From Tannerellaceae bacterium (GTDB lineage: Bacteria > Bacteroidota > Bacteroidia > Bacteroidales > Tannerellaceae), in contig JAISWO010000063.1 of the NCBI GenBank assembly GCA_031271045.1, positions 1 to 64,000 on the forward strand: 64,000 nt of DNA, read 5' to 3'. Each line of letters begins with the position of its first letter. Position 1 is the stretch's first letter. Shown piece after piece: positions 1 to 9,315 of the stretch. The notes below the pieces were generated by a model that ran no database searches, was not told the origin of the DNA, and was given only the letters and a program-made list of their open reading frames with translations. The translations under genes were made by a program, and so were the position numbers.

Positions 1-231
1 TGCAACCCACCAAGCTCCGGTTGCAACCCACCAAGCTCCGGTTGCAACCCACCAAGCTCCGGTTGCAACCCACCAAGCTCCGGTTGCAACCCACCAAGCT
101 CCGGTTGCACCCCACCAAGCTCCGGTTGCAACCCACCAAGCTCCGGATGCAGTCCACTAAGCTCCGGATGCAGTCCACCGAGCTCCGGATGCAGTCCACT
201 AAGCTCCGGATGCAGTCCACCAGGGCAGAGT
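1..231. repeat. 21-bp tandem repeat array 1
   Basis: Eleven head-to-tail 21-bp units begin at positions 1, 22, 43 and so on to 211, with a decayed twelfth copy from 232. The array may start left of the window. Early units read TGCAACCCACC then AAGCTCCGGT; units from 148 read TGCAGTCCACY then AAGCTCCGGA. Each unit junction is an inverted repeat: GGT-TGCA-ACC in the early copies and GGA-TGCAG-TCC in the later ones, so the two arms change in step. It ends 90 bases before the start of the 230-aa gene at 322. An open frame of heptapeptides crosses it only because 21 is divisible by three. Confidence 0.95.
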
Positions 232-321
232 TGCAACGCACCAGAGTGGATGGAAGAAAGCGGAAAGAAGAATTGTTTTGAAGTAAATAATAGAGCTAAT
301 TAATTAAACAACATATACATT

Positions 322-1014
322 ATGACAAGTGAAAAGAGTGACTGGCTGCCGAAAGGCAGAGTAGAACTGTTGGACAGAGCCCAACAGACAGTCGATTTTG
401 TCGACGCAAACATCGTCCGTATCGGAATGGATGAGTCGACACCCAGCGGCAAATGGTACCAGGGCTTTTACGACGGTATCTTTACCACATTCAAAACCCG
501 CGTAAACGCATGGAAGAACCCGGCGACCCGCACCAAAGTCATCAGTGATAAAGTACGGGAGGTTGAGAAGGAATTCATCCGTCAGTATCGCTTATTAATA
601 GCCATGCTGAAGGCCAACCAGGAAATGTCGGATGCCGACCTCGAAGCAGCAGGCGCCCCCAAGCGCCCCTCGGGCAAACGGACACCGGCCCCGGTAGCAA
701 CCGTCCCTCCGGGCTTTGAAATCGTCCCCATGCCGGGCCACCAACTGCGCATCGACTTCTTCCCCCTGGGAGAAAAAAGCGATGGCGGCAAGCCCGAAGG
801 ACAACACGGGGCCGAAATAAAGTGGGGCTTTTCCGACCTTGCCGTCGAAGATCCCGAAGTACTCGACCACTCCCACTTCGACACCGCCTCGCCGGCCATC
901 ATCACCTTCAAAGGAAGCGAAATGGGCCGCAAAGTCTACATCGCACTCCGCTGGGAAAACAGCCGGGCCCTCAAAGGCCCCTGGAGCATCCCCGTCGAAG
1001 CCGTCGTACCTTGA
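322..1014 (+). CDS. Uncharacterised 230-aa protein, paralogue A
   Basis: I do not recognise a function. The 230 residues have no signal peptide or membrane segment, so the product is probably cytoplasmic. Residues 1-110 look helical and contain WLPKGR near 8-13, GFYDGIFTTFK and NPATRT. A proline-rich linker (APVATVPP) follows. The C-terminal half looks like a beta-sandwich with GQHGAEIKWGF, HFDTASP and ALRWENSR, ending KGPWSIPVE. The gene at 29505 encodes a protein of the same length, about half identical by eye, with these motifs in the same order. Both genes sit just downstream of a 21-bp tandem array. The start is supported by aligned N-termini and a purine-poor AT-rich leader. It appears monocistronic. 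Confidence 0.85.
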   Translation: MTSEKSDWLPKGRVELLDRAQQTVDFVDANIVRIGMDESTPSGKWYQGFYDGIFTTFKTRVNAWKNPATRTKVISDKVREVEKEFIRQYRLLIAMLKANQEMSDADLEAAGAPKRPSGKRTPAPVATVPPGFEIVPMPGHQLRIDFFPLGEKSDGGKPEGQHGAEIKWGFSDLAVEDPEVLDHSHFDTASPAIITFKGSEMGRKVYIALRWENSRALKGPWSIPVEAVVP

Positions 1015-1037
1015 TACATCCACTACTCCTACAGGCG

Positions 1038-1072
1038 GAGCCGTCTGGGGCCTGACCTCCCCGGGCGGCTCT
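1038..1072 (+). terminator. Hairpin terminator after the 230-aa gene
   Basis: GAGCCGTCTGGGG pairs with CCCCGGGCGGCTC around an 8-nt loop, with two G-T pairs, and is followed by an AT-rich but not pure T tract. It separates the 230-aa gene from the SusC promoter. Confidence 0.5.
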
Positions 1073-1201
1073 ATATTATTACCCCCCACCCGACCGCCGC
1101 CGCCTCTGCCGGCTCTGTTCATTTTTAATCAAAATGTCATACTTTCTACATCAAATAAAAAAATACCCTTCGCATGGTATCCAGTCGCTGAAAAAATGCT
1201 A

Positions 1202-1209
1202 TATCTTTG
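1202..1209 (+). promoter_or_regulatory. Bacteroidetes -7 element for the SusC operon
   Basis: TATCTTTG matches TAnnTTTG exactly and lies 42 bases before the susC-like start. No TTTG is seen at the expected -33 position. Confidence 0.55.
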
Positions 1210-1251
1210 CACTTCCAAATAACAAATCTAATTAATTAAGGAGATTCACGT

Positions 1252-4200
1252 ATGAAAATGAAATTATCTTACCTGTTACTATGCTTAGCGATAAGCATAG
1301 GAATCGCAACGGCGCAGACCACCAGAGTCAGAGGCGTCGTTGTTTCTGAAGAAGACGGCGCCCCGGTCATCGGCGCCACTATTTTGGTGAAAGGAACAAA
1401 CGTCGGTACCATTACCGACATCGACGGGGCCTTCGACATCCCCGGGGCGCCCGCCTCGGCCCGCACCATCGTCGTTTCCTACATCGGCCTGGTCACCCAG
1501 GAAGTAGCCATAGTCCCCGGAATCCTGCGCATCGTACTCTCGTCCGACTCCAAAGCCCTGGACGAAGTGCTGGTTGTCGCCTACGGGACGGTCAAAAAGT
1601 CCGCCTTCACCGGCTCGGCCGCCGTCGTGAACGCCGAAGCCCTGCGTACGCCCGCCGCGTCGTTCGACAAATCGCTGGCAGGGCAAGTAGCCGGCGTACA
1701 GGTCATCTCGTCCTCCGGCCAGCCCGGCTCCGCAACCTCTTTCTTCATCCGCGGCTCCGGCTCTTTGAGCGCCTCGAACGAACCGCTCTACGTCATCGAC
1801 GGCGTAGCCACCACCACGACGGAATACAGCGAAGTTGCCTATAATAACAACTCGAACAGCAACATCCTGTCTGCCATCAACCCGAACGACATCGAATCCA
1901 TCACCATCCTCAAAGACGCCGCCGCCGCCGCACTCTACGGATCAAGGGCCGCAAACGGCGTCGTCGTCATCACAACCAAAAGCGGACAGGCCGGCAAGGC
2001 TCGCGTCACGCTCAACGCCCGTTACTCCTGGGCCACATTGGGCAAAGCCTACGAAACGGCCGGCTCCGCCGACTACTACAAGCACGTCTTCAACGGCTAC
2101 TTAGCCCAAGGCAGCTCCGCAGAAGAAGCCAATAAGCTCACACAAGGCAGCATCACCCACAATCCCTACAACGTAGCCAACCCCCTGGACGCCTCAGGGA
2201 ATCCCGGCTCTGGGGCGCGTCTGGTGGTCGATACCGACTGGCAGGATGCCGTCTTCAAGACCGCACCGACAAAAGATTACAGCATCGAAGTGAACGGTAG
2301 CTCCGACAAGACGAACTACTTCTTCTCCGCAGGTTATACCGACCAGGAAGGTATCGCCCCCGCCGGAAGCTTCGAACGTTTCTCCGCAAAGGCAAACATC
2401 AGTACCCAGGCTTATTCCTGGCTCAAAACCGGGCTGAACATCACAACCTCGCACTCGATCCAAAACACAACCGTCGGAGGATCCGCCGGAGCCGGCCCGC
2501 TCAATAATGCACTCTCCTTCAACGCCGGCGTGCCGATTTATGTCGTCGACAACGAGGGCGCTCCCATCCTCGATGCCAACGGAGATAAACAATATAACTT
2601 CACGAACCCCGTCAACCTGGACTTCAACCCCTTAGCCATCCCCTATATGGACGTACACCGCAGCAAATTCTACCGCTTGCTGGCCTCGGCCTATATCGAC
2701 CTGACGCTCTACAAGGGTTTGAACTTCAAAACCGTCTTCTCGCCCGACTTCGTCTCCACCGACGAACACCGCTACTGGAACAAAGAGCACGGTAACGGCC
2801 CCGCATACTACGGACGCTTGGACAAATACCATAATACCGACTTGATGTACACCTCGACCAACACCCTTACCTACAACACTACCTTCAACACGCTTCATAC
2901 CATAAACCTCCTGGCAGGAAGCGAATACTGGCAAAGTACCTACGAAAGCCTCTACGCCGGAGGACGCAACCTGCTGGGCAATATGCAAGAACTGGCCGCC
3001 GCCTCCGGCTCCTTCTCTCCCTCGTCCAACACAACGAAGGAAGTGCTCATCTCCTACTTCGGCCGCGCCGAATATGCGTACTCCGAAAAGTATAACTTCT
3101 CCGGAAGCTTACGTACCGACGGCTCGTCGATCTTCGGAGCCGACACCAAATGGGGTACCTTCTGGAGCACAGGCGCCTCCTGGCGACTGAACCAGGAAGA
3201 TTTTATCAAAGACATCGAAGCTGTCGACAACCTCAAGCTACGCTTCAGCTACGGTACCTCCGGTAATAAAAGCGGATTGGCCACCCTCTCCAAAGACCTC
3301 GTACGCTACGCCTCGCTGGGCCTCTGGACCGTATCGGCCGACTACCTCTACGGCCCCAATGCCGGCGCCGGACACACACAATTGGCCAACGCACTGCTGA
3401 GCTGGGAAAAACAGGCGATGTTTAACGTCGGCGTCGACTTCAGCTTCCTCAACCGCTTCTACGGATCGGTCGATTACTTCTCCAAAATCTCCGACGGACT
3501 GCTCTACGACTACCCCCTGGCCATGTCGAACGGCTTCGAAAAGATCACCCTCAACGCCGCCCAGACTCTCAACAGCGGCTTCGAGATTGTTCTCGGCGCC
3601 AACGTCCTGCAAGGACCCGTCAAATGGAACATCGACCTCAACGCATCGCTCATAAAGGATGAAATCAAAGACCTCAAGGGTGGTGAAGACGTCCGCATGA
3701 CCACCTACCAGAAGATCTGGAACGTCGGAGGCAGCCAGTACGAATTTTATATGCCCACCTGGGCCGGCGTTGACCCCGCAAACGGCAACGCTCTCTGGTA
3801 CGTCGTCGACGACAAGGGTAACAGGACAACAACCAACGTCTACGCCCAAGCAACTTACGAAAAACAGGGCAAATCAACCCCCGACATCTTCGGAGGACTG
3901 ACCAATCGTCTCGCATATAAGAATTTTGACCTCTCCCTGCAACTCAACTATGCAATCGGAGGCAAATTCTACGACGGCCTCTACGCCTCACTCATGCACG
4001 ACGGCACCAAATCGGGCTCCAACCTGCACATCGACGCCCTGAACGCTTGGACGACCGCCGGACAATCCACCGACGTCCCCCGCTTCATCGTCAATAATAC
4101 CACCGGATCGGGCAGCCTCTCCAGCCGCTTCCTCTACGATGCAACCTACCTGAAGGTGAAGAATATCACACTGTCGTACACCCTCCCCAGCGTCAAATAT

Positions 4201-4368
4201 GTCTCCAACGCCAAGGTATGGGCCTCCATCGACAACCTGTATACCGTCTTTGCCGACGACTACAAAGGATACGACGATATTGATATCTTCGGCGTACACG
4301 GTTACAGACTCTATCCCGCCATTCCGACGCCCCGCACAATCACGATCGGAGCCAATGTCACATTCTAA
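1252..4368 (+). CDS. SusC/RagA-family TonB-linked outer membrane receptor
   Basis: A 1038-aa TonB-dependent outer membrane channel. Signal peptide residues 1-21 (cut after ATA), a carboxypeptidase-regulatory-like domain about 25-102, the SusC signature EVLVVAYGT at 105-113, a plug domain with FFIRGSGS and PLYVIDGV, and a long barrel ending in a terminal Phe (ANVTF), as is usual for outer membrane barrels. It precedes a SusD partner by 15 bases. Families of this kind import glycans or, as with RagA, peptides; the S9 peptidase lipoprotein two genes downstream favours peptides, by inference. No sigma/anti-sigma pair is present beside it. Confidence 0.96.
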   Translation: MKMKLSYLLLCLAISIGIATAQTTRVRGVVVSEEDGAPVIGATILVKGTNVGTITDIDGAFDIPGAPASARTIVVSYIGLVTQEVAIVPGILRIVLSSDSKALDEVLVVAYGTVKKSAFTGSAAVVNAEALRTPAASFDKSLAGQVAGVQVISSSGQPGSATSFFIRGSGSLSASNEPLYVIDGVATTTTEYSEVAYNNNSNSNILSAINPNDIESITILKDAAAAALYGSRAANGVVVITTKSGQAGKARVTLNARYSWATLGKAYETAGSADYYKHVFNGYLAQGSSAEEANKLTQGSITHNPYNVANPLDASGNPGSGARLVVDTDWQDAVFKTAPTKDYSIEVNGSSDKTNYFFSAGYTDQEGIAPAGSFERFSAKANISTQAYSWLKTGLNITTSHSIQNTTVGGSAGAGPLNNALSFNAGVPIYVVDNEGAPILDANGDKQYNFTNPVNLDFNPLAIPYMDVHRSKFYRLLASAYIDLTLYKGLNFKTVFSPDFVSTDEHRYWNKEHGNGPAYYGRLDKYHNTDLMYTSTNTLTYNTTFNTLHTINLLAGSEYWQSTYESLYAGGRNLLGNMQELAAASGSFSPSSNTTKEVLISYFGRAEYAYSEKYNFSGSLRTDGSSIFGADTKWGTFWSTGASWRLNQEDFIKDIEAVDNLKLRFSYGTSGNKSGLATLSKDLVRYASLGLWTVSADYLYGPNAGAGHTQLANALLSWEKQAMFNVGVDFSFLNRFYGSVDYFSKISDGLLYDYPLAMSNGFEKITLNAAQTLNSGFEIVLGANVLQGPVKWNIDLNASLIKDEIKDLKGGEDVRMTTYQKIWNVGGSQYEFYMPTWAGVDPANGNALWYVVDDKGNRTTTNVYAQATYEKQGKSTPDIFGGLTNRLAYKNFDLSLQLNYAIGGKFYDGLYASLMHDGTKSGSNLHIDALNAWTTAGQSTDVPRFIVNNTTGSGSLSSRFLYDATYLKVKNITLSYTLPSVKYVSNAKVWASIDNLYTVFADDYKGYDDIDIFGVHGYRLYPAIPTPRTITIGANVTF

Positions 4369-4383
4369 TAAAAAAGTTATCCT

Positions 4384-5898
4384 ATGAAAACGAAAAATAT
4401 ATTACTCCTTGCCCTTCTCGCGTTGACGGGCGTCTTTACAGCTTGCTCCGACGATGCGCTGTTTCAAAACCCGGCAACCTCCCTCTCGGACGAAACCATC
4501 CTCGAGACCAAAGAAACCGCCCAGACCGTACTGATGGGCGCCTACGCCCTGAGTAGCGACTATCGCTACCTCACCATCGGCGAAATCGCCCTCGAAGTCA
4601 TGGGCCACGACATCAAAATGTCCGACGGCAACTACGGCTTCTCTACCTACAACTGGCTCATGTTTGCCTACAACTACGTGCAGTATCCCCGCACCGTCGA
4701 CGGATGGTGGAGCGCCTACGCTCCTTACCTCTGGCGCTACGCTTACAAGGCCATAGACCAGGCTAACCTCATCATCAACAATGCCGACAAGCTCCCCGCC
4801 GGATGTGAAGACATCGTCGCACAGGCCTACGGCATCCGAGGATACAACTATCTGAACCTCTATCACCTCTTCTGCCACTCCTATACCTATGCCGGCGACG
4901 AAGGACAGGGCCTCTTCCTGCGTCTGACGCCCGGTAGCGCCGACGGGAACGACGTACCTCGCTCCAAACTGGGCGAATCCCTCCAACGGATCATCGACGA
5001 CTTCACCTACGCCTACGAGCACGGTACGCAGACGAGCAACTTCTTCATCAACCCCAAAAATGCCGCCTTGCTGCTGGCCCGGACCTACCTTGATAAGGGA
5101 GACTACGTCAATGCGCAGAAGTATGCCGAAATAGCCAGCCCCGCCTTCGACGGCTCGAACCTGATGAGCAAAGAAGAATACCAGTCGGGCTTCAATACCG
5201 CCAACGATGAATGGCTCTGGGGCTTTAACTTCACCTCCGAAACATCCAACATCTACGCTTCGATCCCCTCCTTCTATCACGCGGCCACCTACAAAGACCC
5301 CGAATCCGTCTTTGGAACCGAAGGATACGGCGCGAAAGTAACCTACAACTATCTCGCCGAAAATTCCGTCGACTGGATGACCGGTTACAGCACCGTGCGC
5401 ATCACCTGGTCCTTCGCCAACCTCTTCGGCCCGGGCGACAGCCGCGCGCTCTTCCCCTTCTACATCGACGAGAAAGACGGATTGTTTACCTCCAAATATT
5501 CCTCCAAAGGCTCGCTCGGTATAGCCGACTATCCCCTGGCCCGCATCGCCGAAGCCTACCTGATCGAAGCCGAATGTCTGGCGCGTAAAAACGATCCCAA
5601 AGCCCTGACCGTCCTCAATGCCCTCCAGACCAAACGCGGAGGAACCATCTCTACCGAAATATCCGTCGACGAAGTATGGAAAGAGAGACGGCGCGAACTC
5701 TACGGCGAAGGTTTTGCCCTGCCCGACATCAAACGCCTCCAGAAACCGCTCCAAAGAGTAGGCGACGAGCACTGGAGCAGCGTCAAAGAACTGCCGGCCA
5801 ACAGCCCGCGCTTCATGTTCCCCATCCCCGCCGACGAGTTGGACTACAACAAAAGCACGACGGACGCCGATCAGAACGAATACTGGAGAGCAAAATAA
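4384..5898 (+). CDS. SusD/RagB-family surface lipoprotein
   Basis: A 504-aa partner of the SusC protein, expected to form the lid of the outer membrane complex. The lipobox places the lipidated Cys at residue 21 (GVFTAC), followed by acidic Ser-Asp-Asp as in exported surface lipoproteins. The SusD-type helical repeats are visible, including the conserved region AYGIRGYNYLNLYHLF and a C-terminal segment with WKERRRELYGEGFALPDIKR. Length is normal for the family. It lies 15 bases after susC and 9 bases before the peptidase gene, so all three are probably co-transcribed. Confidence 0.95.
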   Translation: MKTKNILLLALLALTGVFTACSDDALFQNPATSLSDETILETKETAQTVLMGAYALSSDYRYLTIGEIALEVMGHDIKMSDGNYGFSTYNWLMFAYNYVQYPRTVDGWWSAYAPYLWRYAYKAIDQANLIINNADKLPAGCEDIVAQAYGIRGYNYLNLYHLFCHSYTYAGDEGQGLFLRLTPGSADGNDVPRSKLGESLQRIIDDFTYAYEHGTQTSNFFINPKNAALLLARTYLDKGDYVNAQKYAEIASPAFDGSNLMSKEEYQSGFNTANDEWLWGFNFTSETSNIYASIPSFYHAATYKDPESVFGTEGYGAKVTYNYLAENSVDWMTGYSTVRITWSFANLFGPGDSRALFPFYIDEKDGLFTSKYSSKGSLGIADYPLARIAEAYLIEAECLARKNDPKALTVLNALQTKRGGTISTEISVDEVWKERRRELYGEGFALPDIKRLQKPLQRVGDEHWSSVKELPANSPRFMFPIPADELDYNKSTTDADQNEYWRAK

Positions 5899-5907
5899 AA
5901 ATAGGAT

Positions 5908-7875
5908 ATGAGAAATTTTCTTTTTCTGAATATAATCTGTTTATTGGTCATGAGTTGTTCCAACAGGACAACTCATGACGTCAATAACCTCGCGCTGGAA
6001 TTTGAAGGACGAACCATCGACCTGACGCCCTATTTCGAAGACTTCCCCTACGCCCAATTCTCGGTCAGTAAAGACGGGAAGAAGCTGTTCTTCTTCAAAA
6101 CGGCCAACGAAAACAAGCTCCAATGGCTGCCCGTCGAAAAAGACGCCGACCTGAGGAACGCACAGGACGTGGTCGATCTCAATTTCTCGACGCGCAACTG
6201 CTGGTCGCCGCGCTACAACGAAGCCGACAACAACGTCTATTGGATCGGTGACGAAAAGAACGACGAGATCATCAATATCTACCGGACCCAACCGGGAAGC
6301 AATGTCACCGAAAAGCTGACCGACGTACCCTACATCTATGCCTGGGGATTCAACCCCGCAAAGACCAAAATAGCCTACGTCGCTCGTCTGGGACAGAACG
6401 AACAAAGGTTAGACGAACTCCGCATCATCGACCTCCGCACGCTGGAAGACGTCTTGGTTTGCCAAGATACGCCCGACTACCGCTTCACATGGGGCGACAT
6501 AAGCTGGCAGCCCGAAGAAAAAGGCCTGATGCTTTTAGCCCTCAAAGGCATGGATCGCACCTACACCAATATCGTCTATGTCGACCTGGAAACGAAGACC
6601 ATCGAACCCCTTACCGATAGCAGCAAAAGGGCCAGCCTGAGTGGTTGCAAAGTGATAGACGAATGGCTGTCGGCAGAGACCGCCTTCTTCTTCTCCGACC
6701 AGGATGGATACGCCAACCTTTACAGCTTCAGCCTCTCCGGTAAAACCGTACAGCAGGCGACGCATTACCGGACAGACATCGACGATGCCTGCTACGTGAC
6801 GATCGGCGATCGCAAGTACATCTTTGCCTCACAAAGTAATCCCATAGAAACGACCTTGATCCTGATCGACCCCGATACGAAGGAAGTTTGCTACCGGCAA
6901 TCGTCGAGATTGGGACTGCATATCGGAACGGCCAAAGACAACCGGGTGACCTTGATCGCCGGAGCAACCGACGAACTCTTCCAACTCATCGACGCCACCG
7001 TACAACTCGACGCCGTCGCATTGGATGTTGTCCTGGATGTCCCCGCCGATTTGAAAGAAAAACTGGTTCACTCCTCCGTCGAACGCCTCGAAATACCGAC
7101 CTTCGACATCGACCCGCTGACCGGTAAGCAACGCCTCCTGCATGCCTACTTGTTCACGCCCGACAATCCCCTGCCCGCAGGGAAAGAAATCGTCCTGATC
7201 GAGTCCTTCTACGGAGGAACCAACCGATACAACGACGAGTATCAGATATTAACGCAGGCCGGCATCTATGTATTAAGCCCCTCGCCAAGAGGATCGGCCG
7301 GCTTCGGACGAGACTTTGCCGCCCTGAATGACGGCGATCTGGGAGGGGACGAAATCATTGACATCATCCAGTCTGCCCAATATATTTCGGAAAAGCTACA
7401 CGTGCCGGCCGAACGTATCGGCGTCTTCGGCATGAGTCACGGCGGATACGCCACTATGCGACTGATGACCTTCCCCGGTGAAGTCAACGGAAACAAAGCC
7501 TCATTCCCGTTCGGCTTCGGTATCGAAACCGCCGGCTTCTGCGATATTCTCTGGCAGCACAGTCATACGAATATTCCGGATTGGACAGCCCTGGAGGCCG
7601 GCGATCCTGCCATTGACTCCCTGAGATTAGTTGACCGCTCGCCCATCACTCATGTCGGTAAGATCACCGGCCCCTTGCTCTTGATCCATGGAGATCACGA
7701 CAACCGGGTGGACATCGGCGGTTCACGCTTTATGGCAGAAAAATTAGAGGAATTAAACAAGCCCTACCAATATGTCGAGTTCCCCGGATTGGGACACGGC
7801 ATCAAAGGGACGGATAATAATAAGAAATATTATTCCGCCTGTCTGGACTTCATCAAGACAATGGTTCTGAAATAG
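5908..7875 (+). CDS. S9-family (prolyl oligopeptidase-like) peptidase lipoprotein
   Basis: A 655-aa predicted lipoprotein (Cys17 after LLVMS) with a beta-propeller-like N-terminal region, about 25-370, and a C-terminal alpha/beta hydrolase domain. The nucleophile is Ser510 in GMSHGG, with Asp598 in HGDHDNRV and His630 in GLGHG completing the triad. This resembles dipeptidyl/acylaminoacyl peptidases of clan SC. Position in the SusCD operon suggests it trims peptides taken up or captured by that system (inference). Its 3' end overlaps the convergent pseudouridine synthase gene by 23 bases. Confidence 0.9.
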   Translation: MRNFLFLNIICLLVMSCSNRTTHDVNNLALEFEGRTIDLTPYFEDFPYAQFSVSKDGKKLFFFKTANENKLQWLPVEKDADLRNAQDVVDLNFSTRNCWSPRYNEADNNVYWIGDEKNDEIINIYRTQPGSNVTEKLTDVPYIYAWGFNPAKTKIAYVARLGQNEQRLDELRIIDLRTLEDVLVCQDTPDYRFTWGDISWQPEEKGLMLLALKGMDRTYTNIVYVDLETKTIEPLTDSSKRASLSGCKVIDEWLSAETAFFFSDQDGYANLYSFSLSGKTVQQATHYRTDIDDACYVTIGDRKYIFASQSNPIETTLILIDPDTKEVCYRQSSRLGLHIGTAKDNRVTLIAGATDELFQLIDATVQLDAVALDVVLDVPADLKEKLVHSSVERLEIPTFDIDPLTGKQRLLHAYLFTPDNPLPAGKEIVLIESFYGGTNRYNDEYQILTQAGIYVLSPSPRGSAGFGRDFAALNDGDLGGDEIIDIIQSAQYISEKLHVPAERIGVFGMSHGGYATMRLMTFPGEVNGNKASFPFGFGIETAGFCDILWQHSHTNIPDWTALEAGDPAIDSLRLVDRSPITHVGKITGPLLLIHGDHDNRVDIGGSRFMAEKLEELNKPYQYVEFPGLGHGIKGTDNNKKYYSACLDFIKTMVLK

Positions 7876-8536
7876 AAAAGCTTTCCCACAGGCTGGTATG
7901 CGGGACAGGAGCTATGATTGTGATGGCTTCTTTGGAAACGGGGTGAATCAACTCGGCCTTCCGGGCATGGAGATTGATTCCCCCGTCTGCATTGGAGCGG
8001 TCGGCTCCGTATTTGAGGTCGCCTTTGATAGGGCAGCCTATTTTGGACAATTGGGAACGGATCTGGTGATGCCGACCGGTTTTCAGATCAATCTCCAGCA
8101 GATGGTAATGGTCTGAACGGGCAATCAACTTGTAATGCAGGATGGCTTGCTTGGAATGAGGACGTTCGTCGTCGTAGGCGTAGCTTTTGTTTTGTTGTTC
8201 GTTGCGGCTGAGCCAGTGAATGAGTTCGCCTTCATCTGCAGGCGGGAGATTTTTGACAATAGCCCAGTATGTTTTTTTTACTTTGCCGAGGCGGAACATA
8301 TCATTCAGGCGCGAGAGCGCTTTGGTTGTTTTGGCAAACAGGACGATTCCGCTGACCGGGCGATCAAGGCGGTGCGTTACGCCTATGAATACGTTCCCGG
8401 GCTTTTGATACTTCTCTTTCAGCCATGCTTTCAGATGTTCCGAAAGAGGAGTATCGCCGGTTTTATCTCCTTGTACAATCTCGCCGCATGTCTTATTGAC
8501 GGCGATGATATGATTGTCTTCGTAGATAACTTCCAT
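7853..8536 (-). CDS. RluA-family RNA pseudouridine synthase
   Basis: A 227-aa enzyme converting uridine to pseudouridine in rRNA or tRNA. The family catalytic motif HRLDRPVSG is present with catalytic Asp58, followed by the GRHHQIRSQL motif. It has no N-terminal S4 domain, so it is a short single-domain RluA form; the exact RNA target cannot be told. It lies 6 bases downstream of fabG and is probably the last gene of the tetR-KAS III-fabG unit. Confidence 0.92.
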   Translation of the reverse strand: MEVIYEDNHIIAVNKTCGEIVQGDKTGDTPLSEHLKAWLKEKYQKPGNVFIGVTHRLDRPVSGIVLFAKTTKALSRLNDMFRLGKVKKTYWAIVKNLPPADEGELIHWLSRNEQQNKSYAYDDERPHSKQAILHYKLIARSDHYHLLEIDLKTGRHHQIRSQLSKIGCPIKGDLKYGADRSNADGGINLHARKAELIHPVSKEAITIIAPVPHTSLWESFSISEPLS

Positions 8537-8542
8537 ATCGTT

Positions 8543-9289
8543 TTAGGTGTTCATTCCGCCGCAGCAATGGATGGTCTGGCCTGTCACATACGAGGAGAGG
8601 TCGGAGGCGAGAAAGGTGGCTACGTTGGCGACATCTTCGGGCGTCCCTCCGCGTCTGAGGGGGATTTGTTTTGCCCATTCGGCTTTGACTTCTTCCGGCA
8701 AGGCGGCTGTCATGTCTGTGAGGATGAATCCCGGGGCGATGGCATTGGCGCGGATTCCGCGTGAGCCGAGTTCTTTTGCAATGCTCTTGGCCAAGCCGAT
8801 CATGCCGGCTTTCGAAGCGGAGTAGTTCGCTTGTCCCGCATTGCCCGAAACGCCGACCACGGACGCCATATTGATGATGCTTCCACTCTTTTGTTTCATC
8901 ATAACGGGTGTGATGGCATGTATGAAGTTGAACGCGGACTTCAGGTTTACGTTGATTACCATATCCCATTGTTGCTCGGTCATGCGCATCATCAGTCCGT
9001 CGCGTGTGATGCCTGCGTTGTTAACTAAGACGTCGATACGTCCGAAGTCTTTGACGATTTCTCCTACTACTTTATGGGCTTCTTCGAAATTAGCGGCATT
9101 GGAGGCATATCCTTTTGCTTTGACGCCGAAGGCTTCGATTTCCTTTTGGGTTGCCAGGGCATTGTCGTCGATTGCCAGGTCGGTGAATACTACATCGGCG
9201 CCTTCCGAGGCGAATTTCAGAGCGATGGCTTTGCCTATTCCGCGTGCGGCTCCCGTTACAAGAGCTACTTTTCCTTTTAATAATGTCAT
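8543..9289 (-). CDS. fabG: 3-oxoacyl-ACP reductase FabG
   Basis: A 248-aa short-chain dehydrogenase that reduces 3-oxoacyl-ACP with NADPH in fatty acid elongation. The Rossmann motif TGAARGIG is at 12-19, NNAG at 90-93, and the catalytic Ser143, Tyr156 and Lys160 lie in the usual spacing (YSASK). Length is typical. It sits 26 bases after a KAS III gene under a TetR regulator. This pairing suggests a regulated or specialised acyl pathway, so it may be a secondary FabG. Confidence 0.93.
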   Translation of the reverse strand: MTLLKGKVALVTGAARGIGKAIALKFASEGADVVFTDLAIDDNALATQKEIEAFGVKAKGYASNAANFEEAHKVVGEIVKDFGRIDVLVNNAGITRDGLMMRMTEQQWDMVINVNLKSAFNFIHAITPVMMKQKSGSIINMASVVGVSGNAGQANYSASKAGMIGLAKSIAKELGSRGIRANAIAPGFILTDMTAALPEEVKAEWAKQIPLRRGGTPEDVANVATFLASDLSSYVTGQTIHCCGGMNT

Positions 9290-9315
9290 ACTGTAAATGA
9301 TTAATTATACTTGAA

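Noticed and set aside
21-281. 86-aa heptad-repeat ORF across array 1
   Set aside because: Open only because the 21-bp unit is divisible by three; no promoter, start context or homologue, and the DNA palindromes explain the conservation better.
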